From Bacteroides sp. 43_108 (lineage in GTDB: Bacteria > Bacteroidota > Bacteroidia > Bacteroidales > Bacteroidaceae), in NCBI GenBank assembly GCA_001915545.1, contig MNQS01000023.1, positions 1 through 64,000 of the forward strand: a stretch of DNA of 64,000 bases, written 5' to 3'. Below are positions 8,534 to 17,247 of this stretch, in pieces. The notes below the pieces were generated by a model that ran no database searches, was not told the DNA's origin, and was given only the letters and a program-made list of their open reading frames with translations. The translations under genes and the position numbers were made by a program. Position 1 is the first letter of the stretch. Every line of letters starts with the position of its first letter.

Positions 8534-8554
8534 AACCTACCGTAAAAAAAAAGA

Positions 8555-9028
8555 ATGAAAACCCAACTGATTTTGGTCGGAAAGACCGATTCAAAGATTT
8601 TCAGTGAAGCGATAGACATTTATGTCGGCCGGCTCAAACACTACATCACGTTCGAGCCGGTCGTCATACCTGACATAAAGAACACGAAGAAGCTTACAGA
8701 AGAACAGCAGAAGAAGCTTGAAGGCGACTGCATTCTGAAACTGATTCAGCTGGGCGACACCGTGGTTCTGCTAGACGAGGCCGGGAAGGAAATGAGGTCG
8801 GTGGAGTTTGCCGAATGGATGCGCAGAAAGATGAATGCGACCAGCCGGAAACTGATTTTCGTAATAGGCGGACCTTACGGATTCTCGAAAGAGGTGTACG
8901 AACGGGCGGACGAGAAGATTTCACTTTCGAAGATGACTTTCTCGCACCAGATGGTGAGACTGATTTTCGTTGAACAGCTCTACAGGGCCATGACGATTCT
9001 CAACGGTGAGCCTTACCACCACGAATGA
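8555..9028 (+). CDS. rlmH: 23S rRNA pseudouridine-1915 N3-methyltransferase RlmH
   Basis: A 157-residue SPOUT methyltransferase of normal RlmH length that methylates pseudouridine 1915 in helix 69 of 23S rRNA using S-adenosylmethionine. The trefoil-knot SAM site is visible as FVIGGPYGFS (about 109-118), followed by the family's C-terminal LSKMTFSHQMVRLIFVEQL and the final YHHE. It begins 21 bases after the rel gene. Its 3' end overlaps the convergent endonuclease/phosphatase gene by 29 bases, so the two transcripts are antisense at their tails. Confidence 0.95.
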   Translation: MKTQLILVGKTDSKIFSEAIDIYVGRLKHYITFEPVVIPDIKNTKKLTEEQQKKLEGDCILKLIQLGDTVVLLDEAGKEMRSVEFAEWMRRKMNATSRKLIFVIGGPYGFSKEVYERADEKISLSKMTFSHQMVRLIFVEQLYRAMTILNGEPYHHE

Positions 9029-10028
9029 GGAAACGGGCATAGACGGGAAGATGGTCGCTGAAGCCTCCAAGGTATTTCATGCCGAAATATGTACGGCGGG
9101 GCTTCTTGCCTCCGAAGGCGATGTCATCCTCAATAAGGAATGGACGAACGGCTATGCCTGATGCAGAATAGGATGTACTCATATAGTTGTCGGCATCGAG
9201 GAGGTTTCCGTTTACAAGAATCTGGTCGATGGTGTCCCACTCGCCGTTGTACTTATATGAGCCCTGCGGACGCGAGGCGTGCAGGTTGTATAGATTTTCC
9301 GAAACAGGATTTGATATGTTCTCGGCTGTTTCGGCTTTAAGGATTTCGACAAGAGGCGGAGAATCGGGACCGCTGTTGAAATCGCCCATGACGAGAACAT
9401 TTGGATTGGTGCGCAGCGATATGACGGAATCGACTTGCTCTTTAAGGAATGAGGCAACGCACTCTCTGTCGGAAACGGCCTTACGGCCTCCGAGTTTTGA
9501 GGGAAGGTGGACTACAAAGACATCGAGAGTATCTCTGCCGTAGACTTTTCCGGAAACATAAAGTATGTCGCGCGTGGCACTGGCGGTTCGTGCACGAAGC
9601 GAGGTATGGGAAATAAGATGGAAGGAATATGGCATGTAGAGAAGTGCCACGTCTATGCCTCGCTCGTCGAGCGAATTTGTCATGACGTATTCATAGCCGA
9701 TATACTTCAAAGGGGTGCGGTTGAGAAGGTCGTGAAGGACGGAATCGTTCTCGACTTCGCAGAGGCCTACAATGTCAACTGGACGTATGCTGTCGACTGA
9801 CGTGATGACCTTGCCTATGGAACGAAGTTTGGCAAAATAACGAGTGCGGTTCCAGAACCTAGGCGAACCGCCGAGATATTCCTCGTCGTTTTTTCCTTGG
9901 TCGTGCTTTGTATCGAAAGCGTTCTCGCAATTGTACATCATAATGTTAAACACGTTCTGTGCACATGCTTTGAACGGACAAAAAAGATATGATGTACAAA
10001 TAAAATATATGGTGAAGAACGTTTTCAT
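9000..10028 (-). CDS. Exported endonuclease/exonuclease/phosphatase family protein
   Basis: A 342-residue EEP-superfamily phosphodiesterase. The first 23 residues form a signal peptide ending ACAQ. Superfamily landmarks are MYNCENAFD (Asn/Glu metal site), VDIVGLCEVEND (Glu), VVHLPS, VMGDFNSGPDSP (Asp-Asn pair) and a terminal FSDHLPV (Asp-His). All catalytic positions seem present. The substrate is not predictable; exported Bacteroidota members may act on nucleic acid or phosphodiester compounds. Together with the next upstream lipoprotein gene (66-base gap, same strand) it may form an operon. It overlaps rlmH tail-to-tail by 29 bases. Confidence 0.85.
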   Translation of the reverse strand: MKTFFTIYFICTSYLFCPFKACAQNVFNIMMYNCENAFDTKHDQGKNDEEYLGGSPRFWNRTRYFAKLRSIGKVITSVDSIRPVDIVGLCEVENDSVLHDLLNRTPLKYIGYEYVMTNSLDERGIDVALLYMPYSFHLISHTSLRARTASATRDILYVSGKVYGRDTLDVFVVHLPSKLGGRKAVSDRECVASFLKEQVDSVISLRTNPNVLVMGDFNSGPDSPPLVEILKAETAENISNPVSENLYNLHASRPQGSYKYNGEWDTIDQILVNGNLLDADNYMSTSYSASGIAVRPFLIEDDIAFGGKKPRRTYFGMKYLGGFSDHLPVYARFLIRGGKAHR

Positions 10029-10094
10029 AGACGGCTAACAAGGGAGACGAGGTAAATGGGTAGAGATATTCAAAAAAACGTGAGGCAGAAACGG

Positions 10095-11558
10095 TTATTG
10101 TTCCGTTTCTGTCTCAACATATTGATAGCATCCTGCATCGGGTTTCACACCGTTGCCTACCCGACTGACTCCATAGCGGTCGAGCGGATATTCGGCTGAA
10201 ACGACCGGGTCGGCCATGCCTCTAGCCAAGGATGCAGAATCGAGTCTGAAATCGTAGAGGTAGTTGTCGGTATCGAGTTTTCGGAAATTCGACTGACGGA
10301 AGCAGTCGTTTTCTTCATTTTCGAATACGCAATCAATCATGTTTTCATCGGGGTCCTCTTCATCGTAGACAGTGTTCAGGAAACAGTGGTAGAACTTGTA
10401 TACAAACGGTACACTTTCATCGTCGGAACGCTCACCGAAGACTTCATCCTTGGCACCGCCGGTGATGACGCAGTTGGTGAACGATGCATTCTGAAGCGGA
10501 CAGGTTTCTTCGCCCAATACATTTGTAAACAGGAGGGCATTGCCGTAGCCTCCGCTCCATGGATAGAACTGTACAATTGTACAATGCACGAAATCGGAAT
10601 TTCCTCCTACGATGTTTACGCAATAGCCTTTTGAGTTGGAGATTTGAGAATTGTATACACGTGCAGAACAGTTCTCCAGATAGAGTCCGTCGCCTGCAAC
10701 ATTGTGTATTACAGAATTTTCAATCTCTATGCTTTGCGTCTCGGGCTTTGCGGATGTACATGATATGCCGAATCGTCCTCCGTGTATGTCTGTATGATTG
10801 AGCACACAGCGCGCTCCGTCCTTGACTACTACTCCACCCCACTGTGCATCAAGTCTGTCGTAAGGGAGTCCGTCGAGAATGTTGTCGGTTCTGTCACCGC
10901 GCATCACGACTTCCTCTTCGAGTGTTCCTTCGCTGTGAAGCTCACCAAAGACGATGAGTTTTGCTTCGCTGTGGAAATAGAGTTCTGAACCAGGCTGAAG
11001 CTTCAGCACAGCACCGCTGTCAACAACGAGGCTGTCGTAGATGAGATATGGTCTGGTCTTGGTGAACTCCGTATCCGAAGAGATATGTTCTCCGCGCATG
11101 ATTATGGCATCGCGACCGTACGCCATGAGCTTGACAGACTGGCGTACACCGCTTTCAAGATTGAAAATGAGAGAATCTTCTACCAGCACAGGAGAATCGG
11201 AATCGTGAGGATCGACTGTTACTTCCACGAAAACATAAATGCTGTCCTTATTGTAAATCTCGACATCAGAGAAAGTGGTTCCCGACTGGCCGTCGATGTT
11301 CACTCTGAAACCGGAAGTTCCTCCGCTGGCAAGATAGGCTGAAGAAATGCGTATGCCTTTGCTGTTTCGGTTGTACACCTTCATTCGCTGCGTTGACGAA
11401 CCGATTGACGTAAAGATTGTGTCAAAGCTTACGGTGTCGGTCGAGAACTCCAGACGTGCTCCGGAGCTGACGGTGAACGACTCTTCATTTGTACAAGCCG
11501 CGATGCCCAACACAGACATCAGTATTATGATTAAGCGGGAAGTAATGTTCATATACAA
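10095..11558 (-). CDS. Lipoprotein with right-handed beta-helix repeats
   Basis: A 487-residue protein with a lipoprotein signal peptide (lipobox GIAAC, Cys about residue 22). After a beta-rich N-terminal portion (FDTIFTSIGSSTQRMKVYN), residues from about 180 onward repeat short strand-turn units (for example VLNHTDIHGGRFGIS, IENSVIHNVAGDGLYLENC, VYNSQISNSKGYCVNIVGG), the pattern of right-handed parallel beta-helix proteins of the pectate-lyase-like fold. No catalytic site can be assigned; a surface-exposed structural or carbohydrate-binding role is possible. It is upstream of, and in the same direction as, the EEP gene. Confidence 0.75.
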   Translation of the reverse strand: MYMNITSRLIIILMSVLGIAACTNEESFTVSSGARLEFSTDTVSFDTIFTSIGSSTQRMKVYNRNSKGIRISSAYLASGGTSGFRVNIDGQSGTTFSDVEIYNKDSIYVFVEVTVDPHDSDSPVLVEDSLIFNLESGVRQSVKLMAYGRDAIIMRGEHISSDTEFTKTRPYLIYDSLVVDSGAVLKLQPGSELYFHSEAKLIVFGELHSEGTLEEEVVMRGDRTDNILDGLPYDRLDAQWGGVVVKDGARCVLNHTDIHGGRFGISCTSAKPETQSIEIENSVIHNVAGDGLYLENCSARVYNSQISNSKGYCVNIVGGNSDFVHCTIVQFYPWSGGYGNALLFTNVLGEETCPLQNASFTNCVITGGAKDEVFGERSDDESVPFVYKFYHCFLNTVYDEEDPDENMIDCVFENEENDCFRQSNFRKLDTDNYLYDFRLDSASLARGMADPVVSAEYPLDRYGVSRVGNGVKPDAGCYQYVETETEQ

Positions 11559-11577
11559 TTATAAAATAGAAATATTA

Positions 11578-11645
11578 AAAAAGAAGTGTTTCACATTGAT
11601 ACGGGCGTATAGCCCTGATAGTATCAACGGGAAACACTTCTGTTT
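11578..11645 (-). terminator. Three-tier hairpin terminator after pepD
   Basis: Nested stems: outer GAAGTGTTTC/GAAACACTTC (11583-11592 with 11631-11640), middle TTGATAC/GTATCAA (11596-11602 with 11621-11627), inner GGGC/GCCC (11603-11606 with 11612-11615). On the minus strand it is followed by a T run. It lies between the pepD stop and the start of the lipoprotein gene, so it may act as terminator or attenuator. Confidence 0.8.
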
Positions 11646-11690
11646 ATTATAGACTATGCCCCGCAAAAAGAAGGGCTGTCGGAAAATTCA

Positions 11691-13142
11691 TCATTTCACA
11701 GGAATGTTCTTGAGAATGGCAAGCATGTGTCTCCAAACCATATCTACTGTAGGGATGAGCAATCTTTCTTCTGGAGAGTGAACTCCGCGCAATGTAGGTC
11801 CGAAAGAAATCATGTCCATTTCTGGATACTTCTCGCTGAAGAGTCCGCACTCAAGACCTGCGTGGATAGCTTTCACCTCAGGCTTCTTGCCGAAGAGTTC
11901 GACGTAAGTATCTACAGCAATCTTCAGGATTGCAGATTCCGGATTAGGTTTCCATCCTGGATAACCGTCGCCGGTCTCTACCGTTGCTCCGGCAATCTCG
12001 AAGGCAGAAGCTACAGTATGGCTCATGTTGTGGCGTGCGCTCAAGATTGAACTTCTCTGACTGCTTGTGATTACGATTTCGCCGTCAATCATCTTGACGC
12101 TTGCAAGGTTGGAACTTGTCTCAACGAGTCCTTCAATATCCTGGCTCATGGCAAGCACACCGTTGTGTACGCTCTGAAGTGCATAAATAAGTCCGGAAGC
12201 AGCCTTGCCATCTACGGCCTTGCATGCATCTGCACTTTCGAGAGTGAACTTGATGTTAGGCTCTGTTACAGAGAACTCGCCTTCTACTTCAGAAGCAAAA
12301 ACATTCAAATCTACACGTACGTTTTCCTTTTCTGAAGCAGGCAGTGCACATACGGCATGTGCTTCTCTTGGAATTGCATTGTGAAGATTTCCGCCGTCGA
12401 TTGAGCAGAGATACAAATCGTATTTCTTGTAGCAGTTGTAAAGGAATCTTGCAAGAAGCTTATTGGCATTAGCCCTGTTCTTATTGATATCATCGCCTGA
12501 ATGTCCGCCTGTAAGACCGCTCACTCCTACCTTGAAGAAGAAATATCCTTCCGGAACATCTATCTCAGAATAGTGGAAACGTGCAACTGTGTTTGCACCT
12601 CCGGCACAACCGACGAAAATCTGGCCTTCGTCCTCGCTGTCGAGGTTGAGAAGATAATCGCCTGTCATGAATCCAGGACGGATTGCAAAGGCACCGGAGA
12701 GTCCTGTTTCCTCATCGCGTGTGAAAAGACACTCAACGGGTCCGTGCTCGATATCCTCAGAAGTAAGAACTGCGAGCGCTATCGCCATACCGATACCATC
12801 GTCAGCACCGAGCGTTGTGCCCTTAGCCTTCATCCATTCTCCATCGACATAAGTCTGTATTGCGTCCTTCTTGAAATCGAAATCGACATCGCTGTTCTTC
12901 TCGCATACCATATCCATGTGTGACTGAAGAACCACGGTCTTGCGGTTTTCCTTTCCTTTGGAAGCACCTTTTGAGATGAGCACGTTGCCGGCTTCATCGA
13001 CCTTGCAAGGAAGGTTATGCTCTGCAGCAAAAGCCTTGAGAAACTCAATCATCTTTTCTTCGTGCTTAGAAGGGCGTGGTATAGCATTGATTTGACTGAA
13101 AATGTCAAATACAGCCTTTGGTTTCAAATCATTGTTGTTCAT
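11691..13142 (-). CDS. pepD: Aminoacyl-histidine dipeptidase (cytosol non-specific dipeptidase)
   Basis: A 483-residue M20-family metallopeptidase that hydrolyses Xaa-His and other dipeptides in the cytoplasm. Metal and catalytic motifs are intact: VVLQSHMDMVCE (His and Asp), GADDGIGMAIALAV (bridging Asp), TRDEETGLSGA (catalytic Glu and metal Glu), LNLDSEDEGQIFVGCAGG, and a C-terminal AIHAGLECGLFSEKYP and GVHSPEERLLI. The start is placed at MNNNDLKPKAVFDIF; an in-frame 16-residue extension upstream does not resemble the family and is not included. It has its own strong terminator and is divergent from the small membrane protein gene. Confidence 0.93.
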   Translation of the reverse strand: MNNNDLKPKAVFDIFSQINAIPRPSKHEEKMIEFLKAFAAEHNLPCKVDEAGNVLISKGASKGKENRKTVVLQSHMDMVCEKNSDVDFDFKKDAIQTYVDGEWMKAKGTTLGADDGIGMAIALAVLTSEDIEHGPVECLFTRDEETGLSGAFAIRPGFMTGDYLLNLDSEDEGQIFVGCAGGANTVARFHYSEIDVPEGYFFFKVGVSGLTGGHSGDDINKNRANANKLLARFLYNCYKKYDLYLCSIDGGNLHNAIPREAHAVCALPASEKENVRVDLNVFASEVEGEFSVTEPNIKFTLESADACKAVDGKAASGLIYALQSVHNGVLAMSQDIEGLVETSSNLASVKMIDGEIVITSSQRSSILSARHNMSHTVASAFEIAGATVETGDGYPGWKPNPESAILKIAVDTYVELFGKKPEVKAIHAGLECGLFSEKYPEMDMISFGPTLRGVHSPEERLLIPTVDMVWRHMLAILKNIPVK

Positions 13143-13222
13143 AATCATAATAATTACATTATCAATATTCCTAATTTTGGTTAAAAGCATATATGCGTCA
13201 CTGCATAAACACTTTTAACAGC

Positions 13223-13230
13223 TATATTTG
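13223..13230 (+). promoter_or_regulatory. -7 element for small membrane protein gene
   Basis: TATATTTG matches the Bacteroidota -7 consensus TAnnTTTG 19 bases ahead of the start codon at 13250. The -33 region is not a clear match. Confidence 0.5.
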
Positions 13231-13249
13231 CACACAAAATTAATAAAGA

Positions 13250-13468
13250 ATGCTGAAAATATTTCTCATTACCCTGTTAATTATTGCTGTATGCATGATT
13301 TTACTGTGCATATCTATAATTCTGAAAAAGAACGGCAGATTCCCGAAGACTCACGTTTCGGCCAATAAAGCCATGAGAGAAAGAGGCATCGGATGCGTAC
13401 AGAGCCAGGACTTTGCAATGCGTAAAAAGAACCCGCATGCCATAGCAGAAAGAAGCCCAAGAAAATAA
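13250..13468 (+). CDS. Small single-pass membrane protein
   Basis: A 72-residue protein with one N-terminal hydrophobic segment (residues 3-25, MLKIFLITLLIIAVCMILLC and on) followed by a basic cytoplasmic tail containing RFPKTHVSANKAMRERGIGC and a second conserved-looking patch QSQDFAMRKKNP. Similar short proteins with the THV-N-A-GI-C pattern are, as I recall, common in Bacteroidales; no function is known. It has a good promoter element and lies 47 bases before the Skp-like lipoprotein gene, suggesting co-transcription. Confidence 0.75.
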   Translation: MLKIFLITLLIIAVCMILLCISIILKKNGRFPKTHVSANKAMRERGIGCVQSQDFAMRKKNPHAIAERSPRK

Positions 13469-13515
13469 ATTAGAATACAAACGAGAAACAAACAATTTAT
13501 ATCCAAATTAGAAAT

Positions 13516-14142
13516 ATGAAAACTAGAACTTTTTTCCGCAACGGTGTGGCACTGCTTGCCATCGCCGCCACTATGGTTGCATGCGGTGACAAAAACAACG
13601 AAAGCGCTAACAATACGGAAAATCAAGAAAACAGCAAAGTTGAATCTGCTTCGTCTCTGCGCATCGCATTCGTACAGATCGACACTCTTACAAACCAGTA
13701 CGAATACTACAAGGACGTAAGCGAAAACTTCGAAAAGAAAAGAACCAATGCTGAGTCTACTGTAAACGAGAAAGGAAGAAGCCTTGCAAACCAGATGCAG
13801 GAGTTCCAGAAGAAAGCACAGTCTAACCAGTACACTCAGGAGCAGTTCAACAACGAACAGGCAAGACTTGCAAGACTTCAGCAGGACATACAGGAACTTC
13901 AGGGCAGACTCTCAAACAGCCTTCAGGAAGAATATCAGAAGGAAATGCAGGCTCTGACAGACACAATACAGAACTTCATAAAGATCTACGCTAAAGAGAA
14001 AGGCTTTGACTTCATACTCTGCAAGAGCAGCGGAATCGACAACGTTCTCTACGCCGGCGACCAGTATAACGTTACAGACGAAGTTGTAACAGCACTCAAC
14101 AAGCGCTACAAGAACGCCAAGAAGGCTGACGAAAAGAAATAA
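13516..14142 (+). CDS. OmpH/Skp-family lipoprotein chaperone
   Basis: A 208-residue protein with a lipoprotein signal peptide (lipobox MVAC, Cys about residue 22) and an OmpH/Skp domain: a first strand LRIAFVQIDTLTNQYEYYKD, a long coiled coil (about residues 75-145, rich in Gln, Glu and Lys) and a closing FIKIYAKEKGFDFIL strand. Skp proteins hold unfolded outer-membrane proteins in the periplasm. In this lineage several copies exist and some are lipid-anchored. A disordered Asn/Glu linker (about residues 26-45) follows the Cys. The strong bidirectional terminator at 14178-14221 ends the unit. Confidence 0.85.
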   Translation: MKTRTFFRNGVALLAIAATMVACGDKNNESANNTENQENSKVESASSLRIAFVQIDTLTNQYEYYKDVSENFEKKRTNAESTVNEKGRSLANQMQEFQKKAQSNQYTQEQFNNEQARLARLQQDIQELQGRLSNSLQEEYQKEMQALTDTIQNFIKIYAKEKGFDFILCKSSGIDNVLYAGDQYNVTDEVVTALNKRYKNAKKADEKK

Positions 14143-14177
14143 TTGAAAGCTGATATCTTAATATTCTCTATATAACA

Positions 14178-14225
14178 GAAACCGGCATGCATCAAAAATA
14201 CTGAATGTGCATGCCGGTTTCTATT
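14178..14225. terminator. Bidirectional terminator
   Basis: A 14-base-pair perfect stem (14178-14191 with 14208-14221) separates the convergent skp-like and metallophosphoesterase genes; a T-rich tail follows on the plus strand and the stem overlaps the last codons of the minus-strand gene. Confidence 0.8.
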
Positions 14226-14823
14226 TTTCTGTGACCTCAAGAAGCCTCGGCTCACGACAAAGTTCATAGTCGTTGTCCACAAGCGAGGCATTCGAAAAAG
14301 CAACCTGCTTAAACGTATACATGTTATAGGCATTATGTATATGACCGAAAAGATGGAAACGAGGCGCAACTTCCATAACACGTTTCCATATACCCTTGTC
14401 GCCATAATGTCTGTTTTCCGAAAAATCCAGAATCTTGTAAGGAGGCTGATGCGTAATCAGCACATCTGTGTCTTCAGGAATTGCACGAATGTTCCTGTCA
14501 TAACTGCCGTCTGCCAAATCTTCCATGAACATCGGCATACCGTACAGCTTCACACCTTCGATAATCACCGACGAGTTGCATAGATAATGCACATTGTCAG
14601 GAAGTCCTGTAACCTCAGCATCACAGAAGCAAGAGTCGTGGTTGCCGGCAATGAACACCTTGTGTCTGTACGGCAAAGACGAAAACCACCTTATGAAATC
14701 CTCCGCTTCATACACAGAACCGCTGAAGCTCAGGTCGCCCGAATGCACTACAACATCGGCATCGGGCAGATTTCCCAGCTTTCCATGCAAGCCGTGAGTG
14801 TCGGACATGTGTAGAATTTTCAT
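14221..14823 (-). CDS. Calcineurin-like metallophosphoesterase
   Basis: A 200-residue cytoplasmic phosphoesterase with all metal-binding signatures: MSDTHG (residues 6-11), HSGDLSFSG (Asp), FIAGNHDSCF (Asn-His), LITHQPPY (His) and LFGHIHNAY (His-x-His). These ligate two metals in the calcineurin-like fold. The compact size and order resemble small phosphodiesterases whose substrates are poorly defined. It is a single gene with the shared terminator behind it. Confidence 0.85.
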   Translation of the reverse strand: MKILHMSDTHGLHGKLGNLPDADVVVHSGDLSFSGSVYEAEDFIRWFSSLPYRHKVFIAGNHDSCFCDAEVTGLPDNVHYLCNSSVIIEGVKLYGMPMFMEDLADGSYDRNIRAIPEDTDVLITHQPPYKILDFSENRHYGDKGIWKRVMEVAPRFHLFGHIHNAYNMYTFKQVAFSNASLVDNDYELCREPRLLEVTEK

Positions 14824-14874
14824 TTGTCAAAAGTCTTATATGAATCCGAGAAGCAAAGACATCGCTTCATTTGC

Positions 14875-14932
14875 CTGAAAAAAGAAGCCGTATGCGCAGT
14901 CGAATGAAAAATCCTGCGCACACGGCTTCAGT
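14875..14932 (-). terminator. Terminator of aspS
   Basis: GAAGCCGT plus TGCGCAG (14884-14899) pair with CTGCGCA plus ACGGCTTC (14914-14929) around one mismatch. On the minus strand a run of T follows (complement of 14877-14883). Confidence 0.8.
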
Positions 14933-14980
14933 TATCAATCATGTAAAAATAAATCTGCTTTAGTCAACATGCTGTACGCA

Positions 14981-16747
14981 TCATTTGTCTTCAGGCAGAT
15001 CAACCTTCAGACAAAGTTCGTCAAGCTGTTTCTGATCGATGCACGCAGGAGCATCAAGCATGACGTCGCGTCCGCTGTTGTTCTTAGGGAATGCAATACA
15101 GTCGCGTATACTGTCAAGTCCGGCAAAGATACTTACCCATCTGTCAAGACCGTAAGCAAGACCTCCATGAGGAGGAGCACCGTACTTGAAGGCGTTCATC
15201 AAGAAGCCGAACTGCTCCTGAGCTCTCTCTGGAGTGAATCCGAGAATCTCGAACATCTTCTCCTGAAGCTTAGGATCATGTATACGTATTGAACCACCGC
15301 CGACTTCGATACCGTTGCATACCATATCGTAAGCATCGGCTCTTACAGCTGCCGGATCAGTGTCAAGCAAAGGAATATCCTCGTCCATAGGATGAGTGAA
15401 CGGATGGTGCATAGCCATAAGTCTGCCTTCCTCGTCGCTCCACTCAAACATAGGGAACTCTGTTACCCAAAGAAGAGCGAACTTATTCTTGTCGCGAAGA
15501 CCGAGTCTCTCACCCATTTCAAGACGCAATTCGCAGAGTTGCTTTCTTGTCTTCATAGCGTCTGCACCGCTCAAGATGAGAATGAGGTCGCCAGGAGCAG
15601 CCTGCATCTTCTCCTTGAGTGCTGCAAGCACATCCTCTGAGTAGAACTTGTCGACGCTCGACTTGACAGAACCTTCCTCCTGAACTCTTGCATAAACAAG
15701 TCCCTTTGCACCGATCTGAGGTCTCTTGACAAAGTCTGTAAGCTGATCCATCTGCTTGCGTGTATAAGAAGCACATCCAGTTGCACATATACCTCCGATG
15801 TACTCAGCATCGTTGAATACAGCAAAATCACCCTTGCCCTTGAACACATCCATAAGTTCAACGAACTCCATGCCGAAACGCATATCCGGTTTGTCAGAAC
15901 CGAAACGCTTCATGGCCTCAGCCCATGGCAGACGCAGGAAAGGCTTGTCGAATTCTACACCACGTATAGTCTTGAACAGATACTTGGCCATACCTTCGAA
16001 AGTCTGTATGATGTCTTCCTGAGTAACGAAACTCATTTCGCAGTCGATCTGAGTGAACTCCGGCTGACGGTCAGCTCTGAGGTCCTCATCGCGGAAACAC
16101 TTCACAATCTGGAAGTATCTGTCGAAGCCTGCTACCATGAGAAGCTGCTTCAATGTCTGAGGGCTCTGCGGAAGAGCATAGAACTGTCCAGGATTCATTC
16201 TTGAAGGTACCACGAAATCTCTCGCACCTTCTGGAGTAGAACCGATAAGCATAGGAGTTTCAACCTCAAGGAATCCAAGGTTGCTCAGATAGTTTCTCAC
16301 AGCAATGCACATCTCGTGGCGAAGCTCAAGATTCTTTCTTACGCACGAACGTCTCAAATCGAGATATCTGTACTTCATTCTGATGTCGTCGCCACCGTCG
16401 CTGTTGTCCTCAATTGTAAACGGAGGTACTTCCGATGCATTGAGCACCGTCAGCTTGTCCACGATGATTTCAATGTCGCCAGTAGGAATATTTGCATTCT
16501 TGCTGTAGCGTTCGTTCACAGTACCGCTTACCTGAATCACATATTCACGTCCGAGCTTGTTTGCTCTTTCGCACAGTTCGGCATTCTGCTCCTCGTTGAA
16601 CACGAGCTGAGTGATGCCATAGCGGTCGCGAAGGTCGACGAATGTCATACCTCCCATTTTGCGTACCCTCTGGACCCATCCGGCCAAAGTGACGGTCTTG
16701 CCGGCATCCGAAATGCGCAGCTCACCGCAAGTTTGAGTTCTGTACAT
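14981..16747 (-). CDS. aspS: Aspartyl-tRNA synthetase
   Basis: A 588-residue class II synthetase charging tRNA-Asp. It has the N-terminal OB-fold anticodon domain ([19 protein letters not shown]), motif 2 ([19 protein letters not shown]), a GAD insertion domain around residues 290-400, and motif 3 ([16 protein letters not shown]) near the C terminus. Size and GAD domain are those of the bacterial type; whether it also charges tRNA-Asn cannot be told from sequence alone. A good promoter lies just upstream on the minus strand. Confidence 0.97.
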   Translation of the reverse strand: MYRTQTCGELRISDAGKTVTLAGWVQRVRKMGGMTFVDLRDRYGITQLVFNEEQNAELCERANKLGREYVIQVSGTVNERYSKNANIPTGDIEIIVDKLTVLNASEVPPFTIEDNSDGGDDIRMKYRYLDLRRSCVRKNLELRHEMCIAVRNYLSNLGFLEVETPMLIGSTPEGARDFVVPSRMNPGQFYALPQSPQTLKQLLMVAGFDRYFQIVKCFRDEDLRADRQPEFTQIDCEMSFVTQEDIIQTFEGMAKYLFKTIRGVEFDKPFLRLPWAEAMKRFGSDKPDMRFGMEFVELMDVFKGKGDFAVFNDAEYIGGICATGCASYTRKQMDQLTDFVKRPQIGAKGLVYARVQEEGSVKSSVDKFYSEDVLAALKEKMQAAPGDLILILSGADAMKTRKQLCELRLEMGERLGLRDKNKFALLWVTEFPMFEWSDEEGRLMAMHHPFTHPMDEDIPLLDTDPAAVRADAYDMVCNGIEVGGGSIRIHDPKLQEKMFEILGFTPERAQEQFGFLMNAFKYGAPPHGGLAYGLDRWVSIFAGLDSIRDCIAFPKNNSGRDVMLDAPACIDQKQLDELCLKVDLPEDK

Positions 16748-16780
16748 AATATATATATGTTATAAATGTTTGCTAATATG

Positions 16781-16811
16781 CAAAGGTATAGAAAATCTTG
16801 TGAAATACCAA
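16781..16811 (-). promoter_or_regulatory. aspS promoter
   Basis: On the minus strand a TTG element (16811-16809), a 20-base gap and TACCTTTG (16788-16781) fit the Bacteroidota TTG / TAnnTTTG promoter, about 35 bases ahead of the aspS start. Confidence 0.65.
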
Positions 16812-17247
16812 TAAAACAAGGTAAATGGCTCAGCACTGATTGTTTTAAATACAAACTGGGGATATCCAACATGCCACAAAAAACAAAACCAGCAAAGCTT
16901 TTATATTTAATTGCAGAATCAGGCAACATTATTCTATTAAAAAACAAAGAGTTCAAGTGAGTTTCCATATCTTTGTATCAGGAATATGATCTGCATAAAT
17001 ATTTCCCAAACCTATTTATACTATGAATCTATTTGCATTATACAATAATACAGTCTTTTACGAAAGATTTCCATTTCCTTATCCTATCATAAGCATCATC
17101 GACATACACACATAACACACTTATATACAATCTATCACACAGCAGCTAGATTCACTCCCTTTCAGGACAATTTCTTGATATAAGATTTTGAAAAAATGAA
17201 TACTGAAAAAGATTATCTGAAATAAAATCAAAACTCACCAATACAAA
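16812..17247. other. AT-rich intergenic region
   Basis: About 435 AT-rich bases between the aspS promoter and the S9 peptidase start. A 64-codon plus-strand open frame (16766-16960) overlaps the aspS promoter and has no recognisable features, so it is not called. I see no RNA gene, repeat or terminator here. Confidence 0.5.

Noticed and set aside
16766..16960. 64-codon plus-strand frame
   Set aside because: Overlaps the aspS promoter and its composition resembles non-coding AT-rich sequence.
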